64,000 nucleotides of DNA from Castanea sativa (Eukaryota; Streptophyta; Magnoliopsida; Fagales; Fagaceae), in the NCBI RefSeq assembly GCF_040712315.1, contig NC_134017.1, positions 58,566,636 to 58,630,635 of the forward strand. Direction: 5' to 3'. Shown piece by piece: positions 22,130 to 33,768 of the stretch (position 1 is the first letter of the stretch; each line of letters starts with the position of its first letter). The notes beneath the pieces were generated by a model. The model was not told where the DNA came from and ran no database searches. It was given only the letters and a program-made list of their open reading frames with translations. The position numbers and the translations under genes were made by a program.

Positions 22130-22246
22130 AGATTGAATTGGAAAAGTTTGAAGTGAATGAGGATTTTTTCTTTTTGTTAACGGAAGGTGATAGGAAATGA
22201 GAAGTTGAAAGAAGAGTAAAACATTGATTGCAAAAGGAAGGGATAT

Positions 22247-22278
<32 letters not shown>

Positions 22279-22350
22279 GGAAAAAAATGTGTAGATCTAA
22301 TGTGGCATCTCGAGAGAAGAGCATAATTAATTGTCGATGCTTTAGCTTTT

Positions 22351-22414
<64 letters not shown>

Positions 22415-23812
22415 CTTGCCACGAAGACCATGATAATAAGCTTCGTGAAAGCAATACACACATATTGCTTCAGAAATTATGAGTTCGTTATGTTGGTAGA
22501 GAAATGAAACATTCAATGCCATGACCTATGAAAAAAGGAAAGAAAGAAAGATGTAAATCCTTGATGCTGTTGTAAATCTGTTCTAAACACGAATTTGGGA
22601 GTATGCAGCTAACTTTTGGTTAGAGTGGAGATGGGATTTTTCATTTGGTCTAGGTCCAAGAATTGCTCTTTTGATCCCTATGCAATGTCCAATACAATCA
22701 TACTTTAGGTTCAAAGTTAGGGTATGGGCTTATGAAAGTTTTCAGCAGCAAAATCCACATAATCTAATTGATTAGACTCCACTTGTACTACGTAGCCATT
22801 TTCTAACAAGAAGTCTCCCAATAAGATTTGCTTCCTTCTTAAGTATGCAACATTTGAATAAGACAAATAAATTCAAATGAAGTCAACCATATGAGAGAGC
22901 GGATTACCTAATTGTGGGAAACATAGCATAGATCATGGAAAATTAGAAGAAAGAGGAAAATATACCATAGATCCACACCACATTTGAGCATATTTATTGA
23001 AAAAAAAGTAAGGATAAACCAGAGTTTTGTTTTTGGAGAGGTAACAATTTAAGTATAGATTAAAGTAGAGTAAGCATTTTTTTTTTTTTTTGTTTATTTT
23101 TTAAGGAAGTCGCAAGCATTGCTTTAAGATGCGATTGTACCCTAAGGCAAAAACCCAATTTCTAATTCACTGTAACTTTTTTCTTTCACATACTTCACTA
23201 TGACTTCAATAAAAAATAATCCAAATTTGAAAATAAAAAAGGGGGATAAAAGGAAAATAAACTCAAGAAAGAAAAAAACACTAAAATAGAATGTGAAATT
23301 TAAAAAGGGAAAAACTTACCAGGTTTAGAATTTATACACTATCCCTAATCACATCAAACATGCCTCAATTTATAATACATCCCTTTATTAGAAAAAATGT
23401 CTCAACAAAAACAAAAATAATTGCCTACCTTTTTAAAAAATTGACACAAATATTATAAAATGTTTTTCAACTTATAACTATATAAATATAAGTAGCAACT
23501 TTCATAATACCAGAAATATACATAGATGGGATAAATGTAAAGAATTATTTAATTCCTTCATATGTTTGAAGATATACGTTTATGTTTATGTACAAGTTTA
23601 AAATTTTATTTTTCAAATCATTTTTTTTCTTACACAATACTCTACAAATTTATTAAATTCATTATACAATATGTCTCTTTATTTGGAAAAATGACTCAAC
23701 TAAAAGATGTATTGGCCACCATTTTAAAAATTGATGCAAATATTACAATAGATGATGTTATGCAAATATTACAAGAATTTAGACTATATTACAAGTAACA
23801 TCAAGAATTTAG
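22130..23812. repeat. Duplicated block, copy C
   Basis: Collinear with 25548-26905 (copy D) from GAATTGGAAAAGTTTGAAGTGAATG onward and, from about 22425, with copies A and B. Landmarks are GGATGGGATTTTTCATTTGG, CACCACATTTGAGCATATTTATTG near 22978 and GATGCGATTGTACCC near 23130. After 23600 it follows copy A 5030-5220 until the Copia fragment begins. Non-coding; a 78-codon frame at 23562 lies inside the block and has no family resemblance. Confidence 0.7.
22246..22412. repeat. Poly(A) tract and (TA)n microsatellite
   Basis: An A run at 22246-22271 and a TA array at about 22353-22412 within copy C. Copy D has only a short GATAGATAGAT remnant in place of the TA array, so the array has expanded. 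Long open frames on both strands here (poly K / poly IY) are artefacts. Confidence 0.9.
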
Positions 23813-23814
23813 AC

Positions 23815-25140
23815 TATGTTATGGTACCGATGGTGTTATGGTTGGCAATGGTCATACTTTACCTATCACACATATTAATCAGACAACTATTGGTATTGGT
23901 TCATCCTCTATTCATTTGAAAGATGTGCTTTTAGTTCCTGATATTAAGAAAGATTTGCTCTCTGTTAGTAAACTTACTATTGATTATCCTCTTATTTTTG
24001 AATTTGATGGGCTTGGTTTTGTGATAAAGGACAGGACAACCAACCAAATAATCTTATTTTTGAATTTGATGGGCTTGGTTTTGTGATAAAGGACAGGACA
24101 ACCAACCAAATAATAGCGAAAGGGAGTAAAAGAGGTGGACTCTATGCTATTGATAGAGGACCAACAACTCTGTTTTCTCATCGATTCTGGCGTGTTGATA
24201 AAAATTGTTGGCACTATCGACTTGGTCACCCACACAAGAGGAGTGTTGATCACTTGAATTCTAGACAGCTCATCTCTTTTGTCTCTAAATCTAAATTTTC
24301 TTTGGTGCGCGCAAGTTGTCAAATGGGAAAATCATGTAAGCTACCATTTTTGCCTAATGAGAATGAAATAAAACCTCTTTCTAAAAAATTCACTGTGATC
24401 TTTGGGGACCTGCTCCAACTCTTTCAAGAGAAAATTTTCGTTATTATGCTATATTTATTGATGATTTTACCAATTTTACGTGGTTCTTTCCAATGAAAAA
24501 GAAGTCTGGTCTGTTTAGTTGCTTTGATCTATTTTGTAAAAATGTGGAATGTCAATTTAATGCAAAAATTTGTGTGTTTCAAAGCGATGAAGGTGGCGAG
24601 TTTGTAGATCATAAGTTCATACAATTTTTGGCCAATAAAGGCATACATCATCAGTCAGCCTGTCCAAAAACACCAGAAAAAATGACAAGGAAGAGAGAAA
24701 ACATTGTAGCATCACTGAATTGGGACTCACTATGATGTTTCACGCCCATTTGCCATCACGATTTTGGGTAGACTACTTCTCCACAACTGTTTTCTTGATC
24801 AGCCGTCTGCCATCTCACCATCTCAACATGTAGTCTCCATATTTTCGCCTTTATGGTAGATATCCAAACTACTCTACTCTACGTGTATTGGCTATTGGGT
24901 TCAAAGTGCTTTCCATATCTTGGTGAGTATCGGTCCAACAAACTTGACCCAAAATAAGTTCATACAATTTTTTGCCAATAAAGGCATACATCATCAGTCA
25001 ACTTGTCCAAAAACAACAAAACTAAATGACAAGGCAAAGAGAAAGCATCGTAACATCACTGAATTGGGACTCACTACGGTGTTTCATGCCCATTTACCAT
25101 CATGATTTTGGGTAGACTACTTCTCCACGACTGTTTTCTA
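23815..25140 (+). mobile_element. Copia fragment: protease end to integrase, broken
   Basis: Plus-strand frames show the region after protease (GNGHTLPITHI, SSIHLKDVLLVPDIKKDLLSV), GFVIKDRTTNQIIAKGSKRG, the integrase zinc segment (HYRLGHPHKRS ... CQMGKS) and the integrase core (VFQSDEGGEFVD, GIHHQSACPKTP). Two duplications break it: a 62-bp perfect tandem copy at 23991-24114, which shifts the frame, and a ~180-bp repeat of the integrase core at about 24957-25140. No LTRs, RT or RNase H are present. It sits between block copies C and D. Confidence 0.8.
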
Positions 25141-25547
25141 AATCAATGGGCGTTTTATTTCCAAAAGACAACAATTAAACATTTTAAAAACCTCTTGATC
25201 AAGAATAGGAAGAATCTCCAATAATCAAGAGACACATATTTGAGGAAGAGCTTAATTAATGCTCAATTAGTTTTAATTGAAAACAAAATAAATGAGAGTA
25301 CGGTTTGGTGGAGTAAATGGGAAAAATTAATTGAGGGAGAAGAGATTGAGTGAGCGTTTATATCCCACGTCCACGGCTACGTTTTGCGCTTTTAGCTTTT
25401 TTTTTTTTAATTTTATTTTTTTTAAACCAGCGCATCCCATGAACAATGCAAATTGGCAAATAAGCAGCGTTTTGGTGTGAATAGTAATCTGGAATTTTTT
25501 TTTTATTGTTTTCAGTTTTTAGTAAGATAAGCAGTATCCAATCGCAC
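25141..25547. other. Intergenic, possible MITE remnant
   Basis: AT-rich with T-rich tracts and the phrase ACCAGCGCATCCCATGAACA near 25429. It may be a decayed MITE, but no paired ends could be confirmed. Confidence 0.3.
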
Positions 25548-26905
25548 TTTGAATTGGAAAAGTTTGAAGTGAATGGGAAATTTTTTTTTTTTTTTTTTGT
25601 GTTAATGAAAGGTGATAGGAAATGGCAAGCTGAAAGAAGAGAAAAACATTGATTGCAAAAGGAAGGGATAAAAAAGAAAAAGAAAAAGAAAAAAAGAAAT
25701 GTGTGGATCTGATGTGGCATATTGAGAGAAAAGCAGAATTAATTGTAGATTCTTCAGCTTTTAGATTTATATAGATAGATTTGTTGCCACCAAGACCATG
25801 ATAAAAAGATTAAAGAAAGCAACACACACAGACTGCTTCAGAAATGAAAAATTCAATGCCATGATCTAATAAAAAAAGAAAGAAAGAAACTGCTAACTTT
25901 TGGTCAGAGTGGAGATGGGATTTTTCATTTGGGCTAGGTCCAATAATTACTTTTTTGACCATATGCAAATGTCCAATTCAATCACACTTTTGGTTTGGAG
26001 TTAGGGTATGAGCTTATGAAAGTGTTCAGCGGCAAAATCCACATAATCTAATTGATTAGCCTCCACTTGTACTACCTAGCCATTTTCTAACAAGGAGTCT
26101 CCCGGCAAGACTTGCTTCCTTCTTAAGCATGCAACATTTGAATAAAACAAATAAATTCAGATGATGTCAATCATTCGAGAGAGTGGATTACCTAATTATA
26201 GGAAACATAGCATAAATCATGACAAATTAGAAGAAAGTGGAAAACATACCATAGATCCACACCACACATAAACATATTTGTTGAAAGAGAGTATAAATCA
26301 GAGTTATTGTTTTTGGGGAGGTAACTATTTAAGTACAGATTAAAGCAGAGTAAGCATTGCTTTTTTTTTTTTTATTATTTTTTATTATTATTATTTTTTT
26401 GAAGGAAGTAGTAAGCATTGCTTTAAGATGCGATTGTACCCTGAGGCAAAAACCCAATTTTTAATTCACTGTGACTTTTTTCTTTACACATACTTCACTA
26501 TGACTTCAAAAAAAAGTAATCCTAATTTAAAAATAAAAAAGGAGGATAAAAGGAAAATAAATGCAAGAAAGAAAAAACATTAAAGTAGAATGTTAAATTT
26601 AAAAAGGGAAAAACTTACCAGGCTAAGAATTTATACACTATCCTTAATCACATCAAATATACCTCAATTCATAATACATCCCTTTATTAGAAAAAATGTC
26701 TCAAAAAAGAGAGAAATAATTGGCTACCTTTTAAAAAATTGACACAAATATTATAAAATGTTTTTTAACGTATAACTATATAACTATAAGTAGCAACTTT
26801 CATAATTCCAAAAATACACATAGATGGGATAAATGTAAAGAATTATTTAATTCCTTGGTATGCTTGAAGAAATAAGTTTATGTTTATGTACAAGTTTAAA
26901 ATTTT
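25548..26905. repeat. Duplicated block, copy D
   Basis: Direct-orientation copy of 22130-23605. Shared landmarks are TTGCAAAAGGAAGGGATA near 25652, CACCAAGACCATGATAA near 25787, GGAAACATAGCATA near 26201 and GATGCGATTGTACCCTGAGG near 26427. Non-coding. Confidence 0.7.
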
Positions 26906-27749
26906 AATATACAAAGATACATTATAAACACATTTTATAATCTAATATACTTTTATAATTTTATTATTACCACTTAGAACAAAAACTATACATTATAAAC
27001 CATTTAATTAAAAAGAAAGCTCATATCTGACCTTTCGTGTGAAGCTGAACAACAACAACATCATACGTGGTATTAACGGCCATATAATGCTGAGCATGAT
27101 CTTCCTCCAGTTGGTCTAAAGAAACCATTCATGGGATTAAATTCTTTTTTTACTAAGTTACATTAAAAAGAAAAAATGAAAAAAAAAAATAAAAAGAGAG
27201 GGGAGAGAGTAAGAGAGTATACAGGCAGTATTACTGAACTTATAATGGTTGAAACCACCTGCCCAGCTTGGTAAGTGAGGCCAATTGTCGCGATTTGTAT
27301 GATATAGGTGGGTGAACTGTGAATTACGGCCAGAAGCTAGCAAAATGTACCCTGACAGAGTCCCGTACATTGTACATGTATTATAATATAATTGTAATAG
27401 AATTTTGTTAGTAATAAGCAAATGAATAAGAAACTCACAAACCACACTTCCTGATAAATATCTCAACAAAGTTGAGCCTTATAGCAAAACTAAAAACCTA
27501 TACAAGAAATTTACCTCAATTTTGGTTAAATAAAAAAGTTTACAAATTACCACATATAGAGAAGATTGTAGCACTCTAATAAATTGAATAAGGATTACAA
27601 ATTACCTTTTTAAGAGAAATTTTACTAAACACAGTACATGCAACAACTTTTTCTATTCATAAAGTTGATCTTCCAAATAAAATAAACAAACAGATGGATT
27701 AACATAATGCATATATATAGACACCATGTTCGAATTAAAAAGAAGAAAA
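26906..27749. other. Intergenic, nothing recognised
   Basis: AT-rich. A 103-codon minus-strand frame (27158-27469) has no domain resemblance and ends in a low-complexity F run. No repeats were identified except that the right edge meets the 498-bp tandem duplication. Confidence 0.4.
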
Positions 27750-28747
27750 ATCATTGACCTTCATTTAAAGTTAAAAACAGGCTTGCCCTTTGAAGATTGC
27801 TTCTTTTGTATTTGTGACTGTCTCTCTTAGACTTGAAGTTCTTTATCTCTTTCTTCTTGATTTGCAAACATCTGTCTTTAGTCTCTTCCACATTCTCATC
27901 GATTTGGAGAATAAACCAAAAAAAAAAAAAAAAAAAGCAAAACAAAAAGACTAAATAATATCATGAGTAACATCAGACTATAAAAATATCAATTTGCATT
28001 CAATTATTTGTCAAAATTTGTTTAACGTAAATATATTTGTAAACATACACATTTATTTTAAACATACTTTTTAAATTCATCTCATGTGTGCATTTTTTTG
28101 TACTATTATATACATATAAAAGAGATAATTGAGACCTTTTAGCTTATAAACATAATTTTAGCAACATTTTTTTATAGACAAAATCTAACATGTAAAGAAC
28201 AAGGTTATAAATAATAACAAGGTTATAATTTTTTGGGATCATCTTTAATCATTGACCTTCATTTAAAGGTAAGACAGGCTTGCCCTTTGAAGATTGCTTC
28301 TTTTGTATTTGTGACTATCTCTCTTAGACTTGAAGTTCTTTATCTCTTTCTTCTTGATTTGCAATCATCTGTCTTTAGTCTCTTCCACATTTCTCATCGA
28401 TTTGGAGAATAAACCAAAAAAAAAAAAGAAAAAAAGAAAAAAAGAAAAGCAAAACAAAAAGACTAAATAATATCATGAGTAACATCAAACTATAAAAATA
28501 TCAATTTGCATTCAATTATTTGTCAAAATTTGTTTAACATAAATATATTTGTAAACACACACATTTATTTTAAACATATTTTTTAAATTCATCTCATGTG
28601 TGCATTTTTTTGTACTATTATATACATATAAAGGAGATAATTGAGACCTTTTAGGTTATCAACATAATTTTAGCAACATTTTTAAAAAAGAAATCTAACG
28701 TGTAAAGAACAAGGTTATAATAAAAGGAAAACATAATAAAAGGTGAT
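27750..28747. repeat. 498-bp tandem duplication
   Basis: TCATTGACCTTCATTTAAAG starts at 27750 and again at 28248; the following ~490 bp match closely (TCTCTTAGACTTGAAGTTC, GACTAAATAATATCATGAGT, GTGCATTTTTTTGTACTATTATA). Differences include A-tract length. Each unit contains a short minus-strand frame rich in K/R/E (DRCLQIKKKEIKNFKSKRDS in the first), possibly the remains of an exon. Its second half also matches block P. Confidence 0.8.
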
Positions 28748-28849
28748 ATAAGTATAAATTGTGTTTTAAAAAAAAAGTCCAACTCGCAAATAAACAAGTT
28801 CAAAGAAATGTAAAGGAAAACAAAGGGATAAGAGTAAGACAAAAGTGTA

Positions 28850-29210
28850 AGGTAGAAGTGAGTCTAAATATTGTCTATTAGCCTTGAGTTTGATATAAGA
28901 ATGACTCTTCTAATAATGGTGTTTGGTGTGTGGTCAACCTAAGTCTTTAAGACACTTAATTACCTAAATTGTATTAGTGGAACCAACCTAGCAATTAAAG
29001 ACAACCTTTAAAATAAAATAATAAAGACTACTAATAATAGATATGTTCAATTAAAAAAAGAAGAAGAAGAAATTCAATCATCTTTAACATTAATCAAGTT
29101 CTCACCTGATATAAACAAATTGCACATAATAATTTATTTAAATTTTCTCATTGTGTTAATTTTTTGGGATCATCTTTTAATCAATTTCAGTAAATTTCAA
29201 GAATAGTAAA
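28850..29210. repeat. Diverged copy of 6196-6260 and 7590-7800 sequence
   Basis: GTGAGTCTAAATATTGTC, GCCTTGAGTTTGATATAAGAATGAC and ATTGTATTAGTGGAACC are shared with 6200-6260 and 7605-7640. In the left region these two parts are separated by SINEs and other sequence, so this copy shows the uninterrupted order. Confidence 0.5.
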
Positions 29211-29559
29211 ACCTTTTTTTTTTCAACAAAAAGCCCTTTGTAATGTTTACCTTAATGACCGATACTAACAACTTTCTAATTACTCTTCTTTTTGGGATTG
29301 AGTTCATAATTTTAGTGAATTACACAATGATAAACATGATCTAATGCTATTAACCAAATGTGTAGCATTAGATCATGTTAAAAAATATGATTAAAATACA
29401 AGTGTGCGAGGCCACATATTCATAAGAGTAATTTAACAAACAAATTTTAACTTAAACTTGTATTTTAAACATATTTTTTAATTTCATCCCATATGTCATT
29501 TTTTTGTTGTAATATGTTTTACAAATAAATGAAAAAAATGAGACTTTTTATGTTGTAGC

Positions 29560-29767
29560 GGCGGTTTTAAAACGTAGATAATAGCTCTACCAATTGTGGC
29601 AGTTTCTTAAAGTGCCGCAGTAGGGTATCTATAGTAGTAGTTTAAAAAGCACTGGTCTTAAACTACTGTAATAGGTCAATTTATTGTGGCAGTTTCTAAA
29701 AGCACTATTTTAGGTCTCCTATACTGCTAGGAAAAAAACTTTGTTGTAGAACCACTTTTTTGTAGTG
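29560..29767. mobile_element. CACTA-type element, right end
   Basis: Read on the minus strand from 29767 the sequence begins CACTACAAAAAAGTGGTTCT, the CACTA superfamily terminus, and the interior has GCGGCGGTTTTAAAACG-type subterminal repeats. The opposite CACTA end was not found, so this is a truncated non-autonomous copy. The GTA at 29768-29770 could be one half of a 3-bp target-site duplication. Confidence 0.55.
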
Positions 29768-29899
29768 GTAGTGGAAAACAAAACCAAGATCTACTTCGAA
29801 TATGCACAAACACATGCACTTTTGAATTTGGATTAATTATAGATTACCCACATATGGTTAGACTCAATCTTAAGTTGCCTACCTGAGGTTCAAAAGTTG

Positions 29900-30572
29900 G
29901 CAATTTTACCACTTGATCGGGTCTAGGTCGTAGAATCAGGTTTGGGTTGTAGGTGGGTTTTGGTAGCCTTGGGTGGTTTTGCTAGGTCTGGGTGTGAGTT
30001 GATTGGGGTGGCTTTGGGTTGTGTGTGTGGGGTTGATTGATCCGGTGGTTGGTTGTAGTGGTTTGTTGTGGGTTATGTTGTGGGTTGAGGCTGTGGGTTG
30101 CGTCATGTGTTGAGGCTGTGGGTTGTTGGGTGTTGAGGCCATGGATTGCTTCTGCGCTCGCCTCCGCTTCTTGATCTCTCTCTGGTGAAATCTTTCTTTG
30201 GTGGGTGTGGGTTGATTGATTCAGTGGTTGGTTGTGGGTTTGTTGTGGGTGGTGGCTTGGGTGGTGACATTGAGTGGGTGGTGGCTTGGGTGGTGACATT
30301 GAGTGGGTGGTGTCTGGTGGTGTCCATGAGGGGTGGGTTGGTTGTTTTTGCTTGGAGAAGAGAGACACACACAGAGAAAGAGAGAGAGAAAGATATGTCG
30401 CATGGAGAATAAAAATGAATCATAATAAATAAATAATATTTTAATGATGTGGTAAAAAAAATAGAATCTTTGATGTTGGGTGTATTATAAAGTGGAGTGT
30501 CAAAATTGATAAAGTAGTGTTTTGAGATGCTAAATGCTATATTTTTTGGCATGTTTGATGTGAATGCTCTTA
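29900..30572. mobile_element. PIF/Harbinger-like element, right end with GT-rich interior
   Basis: The right end reads TTTGATGTGAATGCTC followed by TTA at 30570-30572, the terminus type seen at 3960 and 33765. The interior (29940-30350) is a GGGTTG/GGTGG-rich stretch with a repeated TGGTGACATTGAGTGGGTGG. Proline/histidine/threonine-rich frames on the minus strand are produced by this composition. The left end was not found. Confidence 0.45.
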
Positions 30573-31144
30573 AACAGCTGAAACCCACCTCTAGCTTTAC
30601 CATTAGAATTTTTTTTAATTAAAAAACATAACATAAAAATCAAACACTATCCACCTTAAAACCTTTTCTTGAAAGCGTCCATCTTCAAGATTTTCATTGT
30701 AATGAGCTGGTGTATCTATATAGTTACAAAGTTTGAATCTTGTTGGCTCAACCACCTAGTAACATAAGGTGTTCTGGGGGATGGGGTTTCGGAGGATTCA
30801 AGATTGTGGACGTTGTTATGATTTTTGTCCTAAGCTTCCTCTAAGAGCATCAACATTAGCTGTTGCAAAACTATGCCATTTTAACACATCAAAAAGGATA
30901 TTTTATTAATTTAACACACCATTTTACAGTACATCCAACATCACATGTTCAATTCTTCAATTCAATACGTGAAAATAATATATAGTACATATATAATGAC
31001 AAACACAAGCAACGGTCATCACCCACCACCACAACCAACGGCCACCAACCAACAGCCTCCACCACAACCACCACACATTTTCACTCCCCTTCAAAGAACT
31101 ATCATCGAACAAATTTTTAGCTCCAATTCCAAGCACCTTAGCAG

Positions 31145-33155
31145 CATGGTTTTGAAATCTGAATCGGATTGTACGGTTCGACCTGGTTAACTAGAAACCG
31201 TCCACTAAAACGATTCTTTTACTCTTAAAACGGACAAAATGGGAAATTAGCAATAATTCCCAAACATTATAATTAGTAGTTATTGTTTACAAACTATATT
31301 TTTTACTAGCATCTCGAGTCTAAAAGACTCGATTTTGGGCCTATAAATCGAGTCTTTGAGGGTTGATTTTTATGGTCTGATTCCGTCTGATGTGACATTT
31401 TTTCCACGTGGCGTCCACCTAGAAATCGAGTTTTTGAGACTCGATTTTCAAGCCAAAAAAAAAAAAAAAAATCTAAGTCTTTTACAATCCATTCCCAGAA
31501 ATACACAACAACCACCAAAACCCACATTTTGCCTATCCCACGTCAAAATCCACCAACCACCATGGGTTTGTAGAAGATCATGACTGAGCAAAACCCACCA
31601 CAAAAAAAAAAAAAAAAACCCAAGGTGAGCAAGCCCAGATCCACGTCTGCCTAGGCGCGCGGCAGCTTGGGTCGCAGCGTGGGTTGCGGCCTGGGTCGCG
31701 TGGCCACGTGTGTCAGTGTGGGTCGGCGGCTGGGCTTGTGCAGATCAGCGTGGAGGAAGAAAGAAGTGGAGGAAGAAAGAAGCAGATCGAGAGGTAGTAA
31801 GGAGAAAGACGAAGAACAGAAAATAAGAAAGAAAGACTAGATATAAGATATAAATCGAGTCTTAAAGACTTGATTTCCAGGTAGATGCCACGTGAAAAAG
31901 ATGCCACATCAGACGGATCAGACTCTAAAAATCGACCCTCAAAAACTCAATTTTTTGGCCCAAAATCAAGTCTCTTAGACTCGAGATGCTAGTAAAAAAT
32001 ATAGTTTGTAAACAGTAATTACTATTTATAATGTTTAAAAAATAATATTAATTTCCTATTTTGGCCTCTTAAAACCTGCTCTACACAAAAATTCAGTGAA
32101 CCGTGTGAATCGAGATCGAACTGCCCGGGTTCGAGAACCATGACTGGGTCTCACGGTTTAGACCAAAGCTTCAAAAAGACAAAAAAAAAAAAAAAAAATT
32201 CATCAGTTCATCTCCAGTGAAACTGAGTTGTTTTGCCACTTTGTGCCATTTTCTGTCTTTTTATCTCTCATTCTCAACCCCAAATTTGAAATTGCAATCC
32301 CAAAATACACTAATAGATCCACATAAAATGAAATGAAAAGCACAAACCTTTTTTTCTTCTTCCTCATCTGCATTTTCCTTCTTCTTCCTCTTTTCCGTTT
32401 TGCTCCTGCGTTCTTCTTCTATCACCAGACACCAGTCACTACTCACTAGTACCCAAAACCAAAAGCCAAGTTTTTTTCTTTTTCAATGAGTCGTCTATCA
32501 CTATGGCATTGGCTGACAGGCACTACCCTTTCCCTATGTGAAGAGTTGGACACGTGGCTACCTCTTTACCTTTCATTTGGTTTGTAATTTTTTTTTATAC
32601 AAGATAGAATTCTACATGTGATTCAGTCATTTCTTATACAGCATACGTACTGTAAAATCCCACCAATTCCCACAAATTTACTTAGTGCCTTTGTACTATC
32701 AATGTAGATGTAATTGTAGATTAAAAAAAAATGCACAAAACACATTGTATATGTTTATAAAAAGTGTACAATATTATACATATTTACATGAAAGTGTACA
32801 ATGTTGTAAGTATTTATTTAATTTATAATGTAAATCTTGCTTTGATAGTATATTATAAATAAATAATTTTATTATTATTATTATTATTATGTTTAACAAT
32901 TGATAATATAGCGTTAATTTTTGAAACACTATAATGAAAGTTGTGATATGAAAAATACATTTGAAAGATGTTCTTTATATTTATTTGTTTATTTTAGTCA
33001 ATTTTTCACTTATATTAATTTAATATATTTAATTATATTTTAAATAATTATTAAATTAATTATGACATCATCATGGTTGAACCTCGGTCCGACTTCAAAA
33101 ACCTTGAACTTCTTCATTTAACGGTTTGATGAACAGTCCAGGTTTCAAAACCATG
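31145..33155. mobile_element. hAT-like non-autonomous element (middle layer)
   Basis: The left end CATGGTTTTGAAATCTGAAT and the right end read inward CATGGTTTTGAAACCTGGAC are inverted repeats. The flanks are CTTAGCAG (31137-31144) and CCTAACAG (33156-33163), 6 of 8 matching, consistent with an aged 8-bp hAT duplication. A rival right end exists at about 32143, but it lacks a matching flank. It contains the MULE at 31232-32066 and A/T-rich filler. Confidence 0.5.
31232..32066. mobile_element. Mutator-like (MULE) element with long TIRs and 9-bp TSD
   Basis: Perfect 9-bp direct repeats TCTTAAAAC flank the element (31223-31231 and 32067-32075). Termini are GGACAAAATGGGAAATTA and, inverted, GGCCAAAATAGGAAATTA; the inverted match continues for about 220 bp through AGCATCTCGAGTCTAA.AGACT, the CGATTTTGGGCC phrase and TCTGATGTG(A/G)CAT. 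The 835-bp element has a GC-rich interior (31630-31745) unlike its surroundings and no transposase. Long TIRs plus a 9-bp duplication are the MULE signature. Confidence 0.85.
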
Positions 33156-33768
33156 CCTAACAGCCCAACATGGACAATTCAACAACCTATGCTTGTATAG
33201 GCAAATTCTAGTTCCCTGAGAAGCCACCAAAGATGAGTACCATCTACAAATAGCACCACCATTAATTGTAATAACCTATTTAAATTGTTTATTATTTAAC
33301 TTGAACACAAAAGAGACAGAGATGACTACCTTGAGTTGGCGAAGACAGAGAGAGATCTAGCGACATGGGTGTTGCTTGGCAAGATGAAGGCTTGGCAGAT
33401 AGGCGGCGGGGCGAGGTGGAGGCATAACAAGGTGGCCGACCCTGTGAGATTGCCGGCATGATGGATGGAGGCGTGGCACACAGGACAGATTTGAGAGTGT
33501 GAGTGAGAGAGGAAGAGAATGAGAGGTTGAGTGAGAGAGACACATGAGACAAATTTGAGATGAAAAGTGTGTGAGAGGAAAGAGAAAATGAATAATTTTT
33601 TTTTAGCATTTGTGTGCATACCATTTCAAATTTGGAATGGTACAGTTCACTCATGCCAAACTTTTTAACATTTGGAACATTTAATGTGTGAGGTTTTTTG
33701 GTATTTGATGTGCCAAATGCCAAATATTTGGCATTTGGCAATTGTCACACTTGATGTTAGTGCTCTAA

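Larger units (their letters stand above)
19895..22130. repeat. Duplicated block, copy B
   Basis: Collinear with copy A from TAGTTTTTATTATAATTTTT. It carries two insertions that copy A lacks (20194-21249 and 21361-21518) and lacks the Harbinger-like insertion of copy A. Between insertions it shows the same landmarks: AACTACCCCTTGTTTTCC near 20115, CTTCATGAAAGCAACACACA near 21620 and CGGATTTGGGAG near 21775. Non-coding. Confidence 0.7.
30845..33765. mobile_element. PIF/Harbinger-like element hosting nested insertions
   Basis: The left end after TAA (30842-30844) is GAGCATCAACATTAGCTGTT; the right end read inward from 33765 is GAGCACTAACATCAAGTGTG, with TAA at 33766-33768. The 3-bp TAA duplication and GAGCA termini fit PIF/Harbinger MITE-like elements. 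Its own sequence is about 30845-31136 and 33164-33765; the rest is later insertions. No transposase. Proline-rich frames near 33300-33740 follow a purine-rich strand bias. Confidence 0.55.

Noticed and set aside
22121..22522. 112-133-codon minus-strand frames
   Set aside because: Produced by the (TA)n and poly(A/T) tracts (poly IY and poly F); the paralogue at 25.6 kb does not keep them.
1..25140. Copia LTR at 1-520 and Copia fragment at 23.8 kb as one element
   Set aside because: The LTR at the left edge is a 3' LTR, with its pol expected to the left; the 23.8-kb fragment lacks LTRs and lies 23 kb downstream.
29936..30603. Pro/His/Thr-rich minus frames up to 166 codons
   Set aside because: Follow from GGGTTG/GGTGG composition; similar artefacts appear in other elements of this type here.
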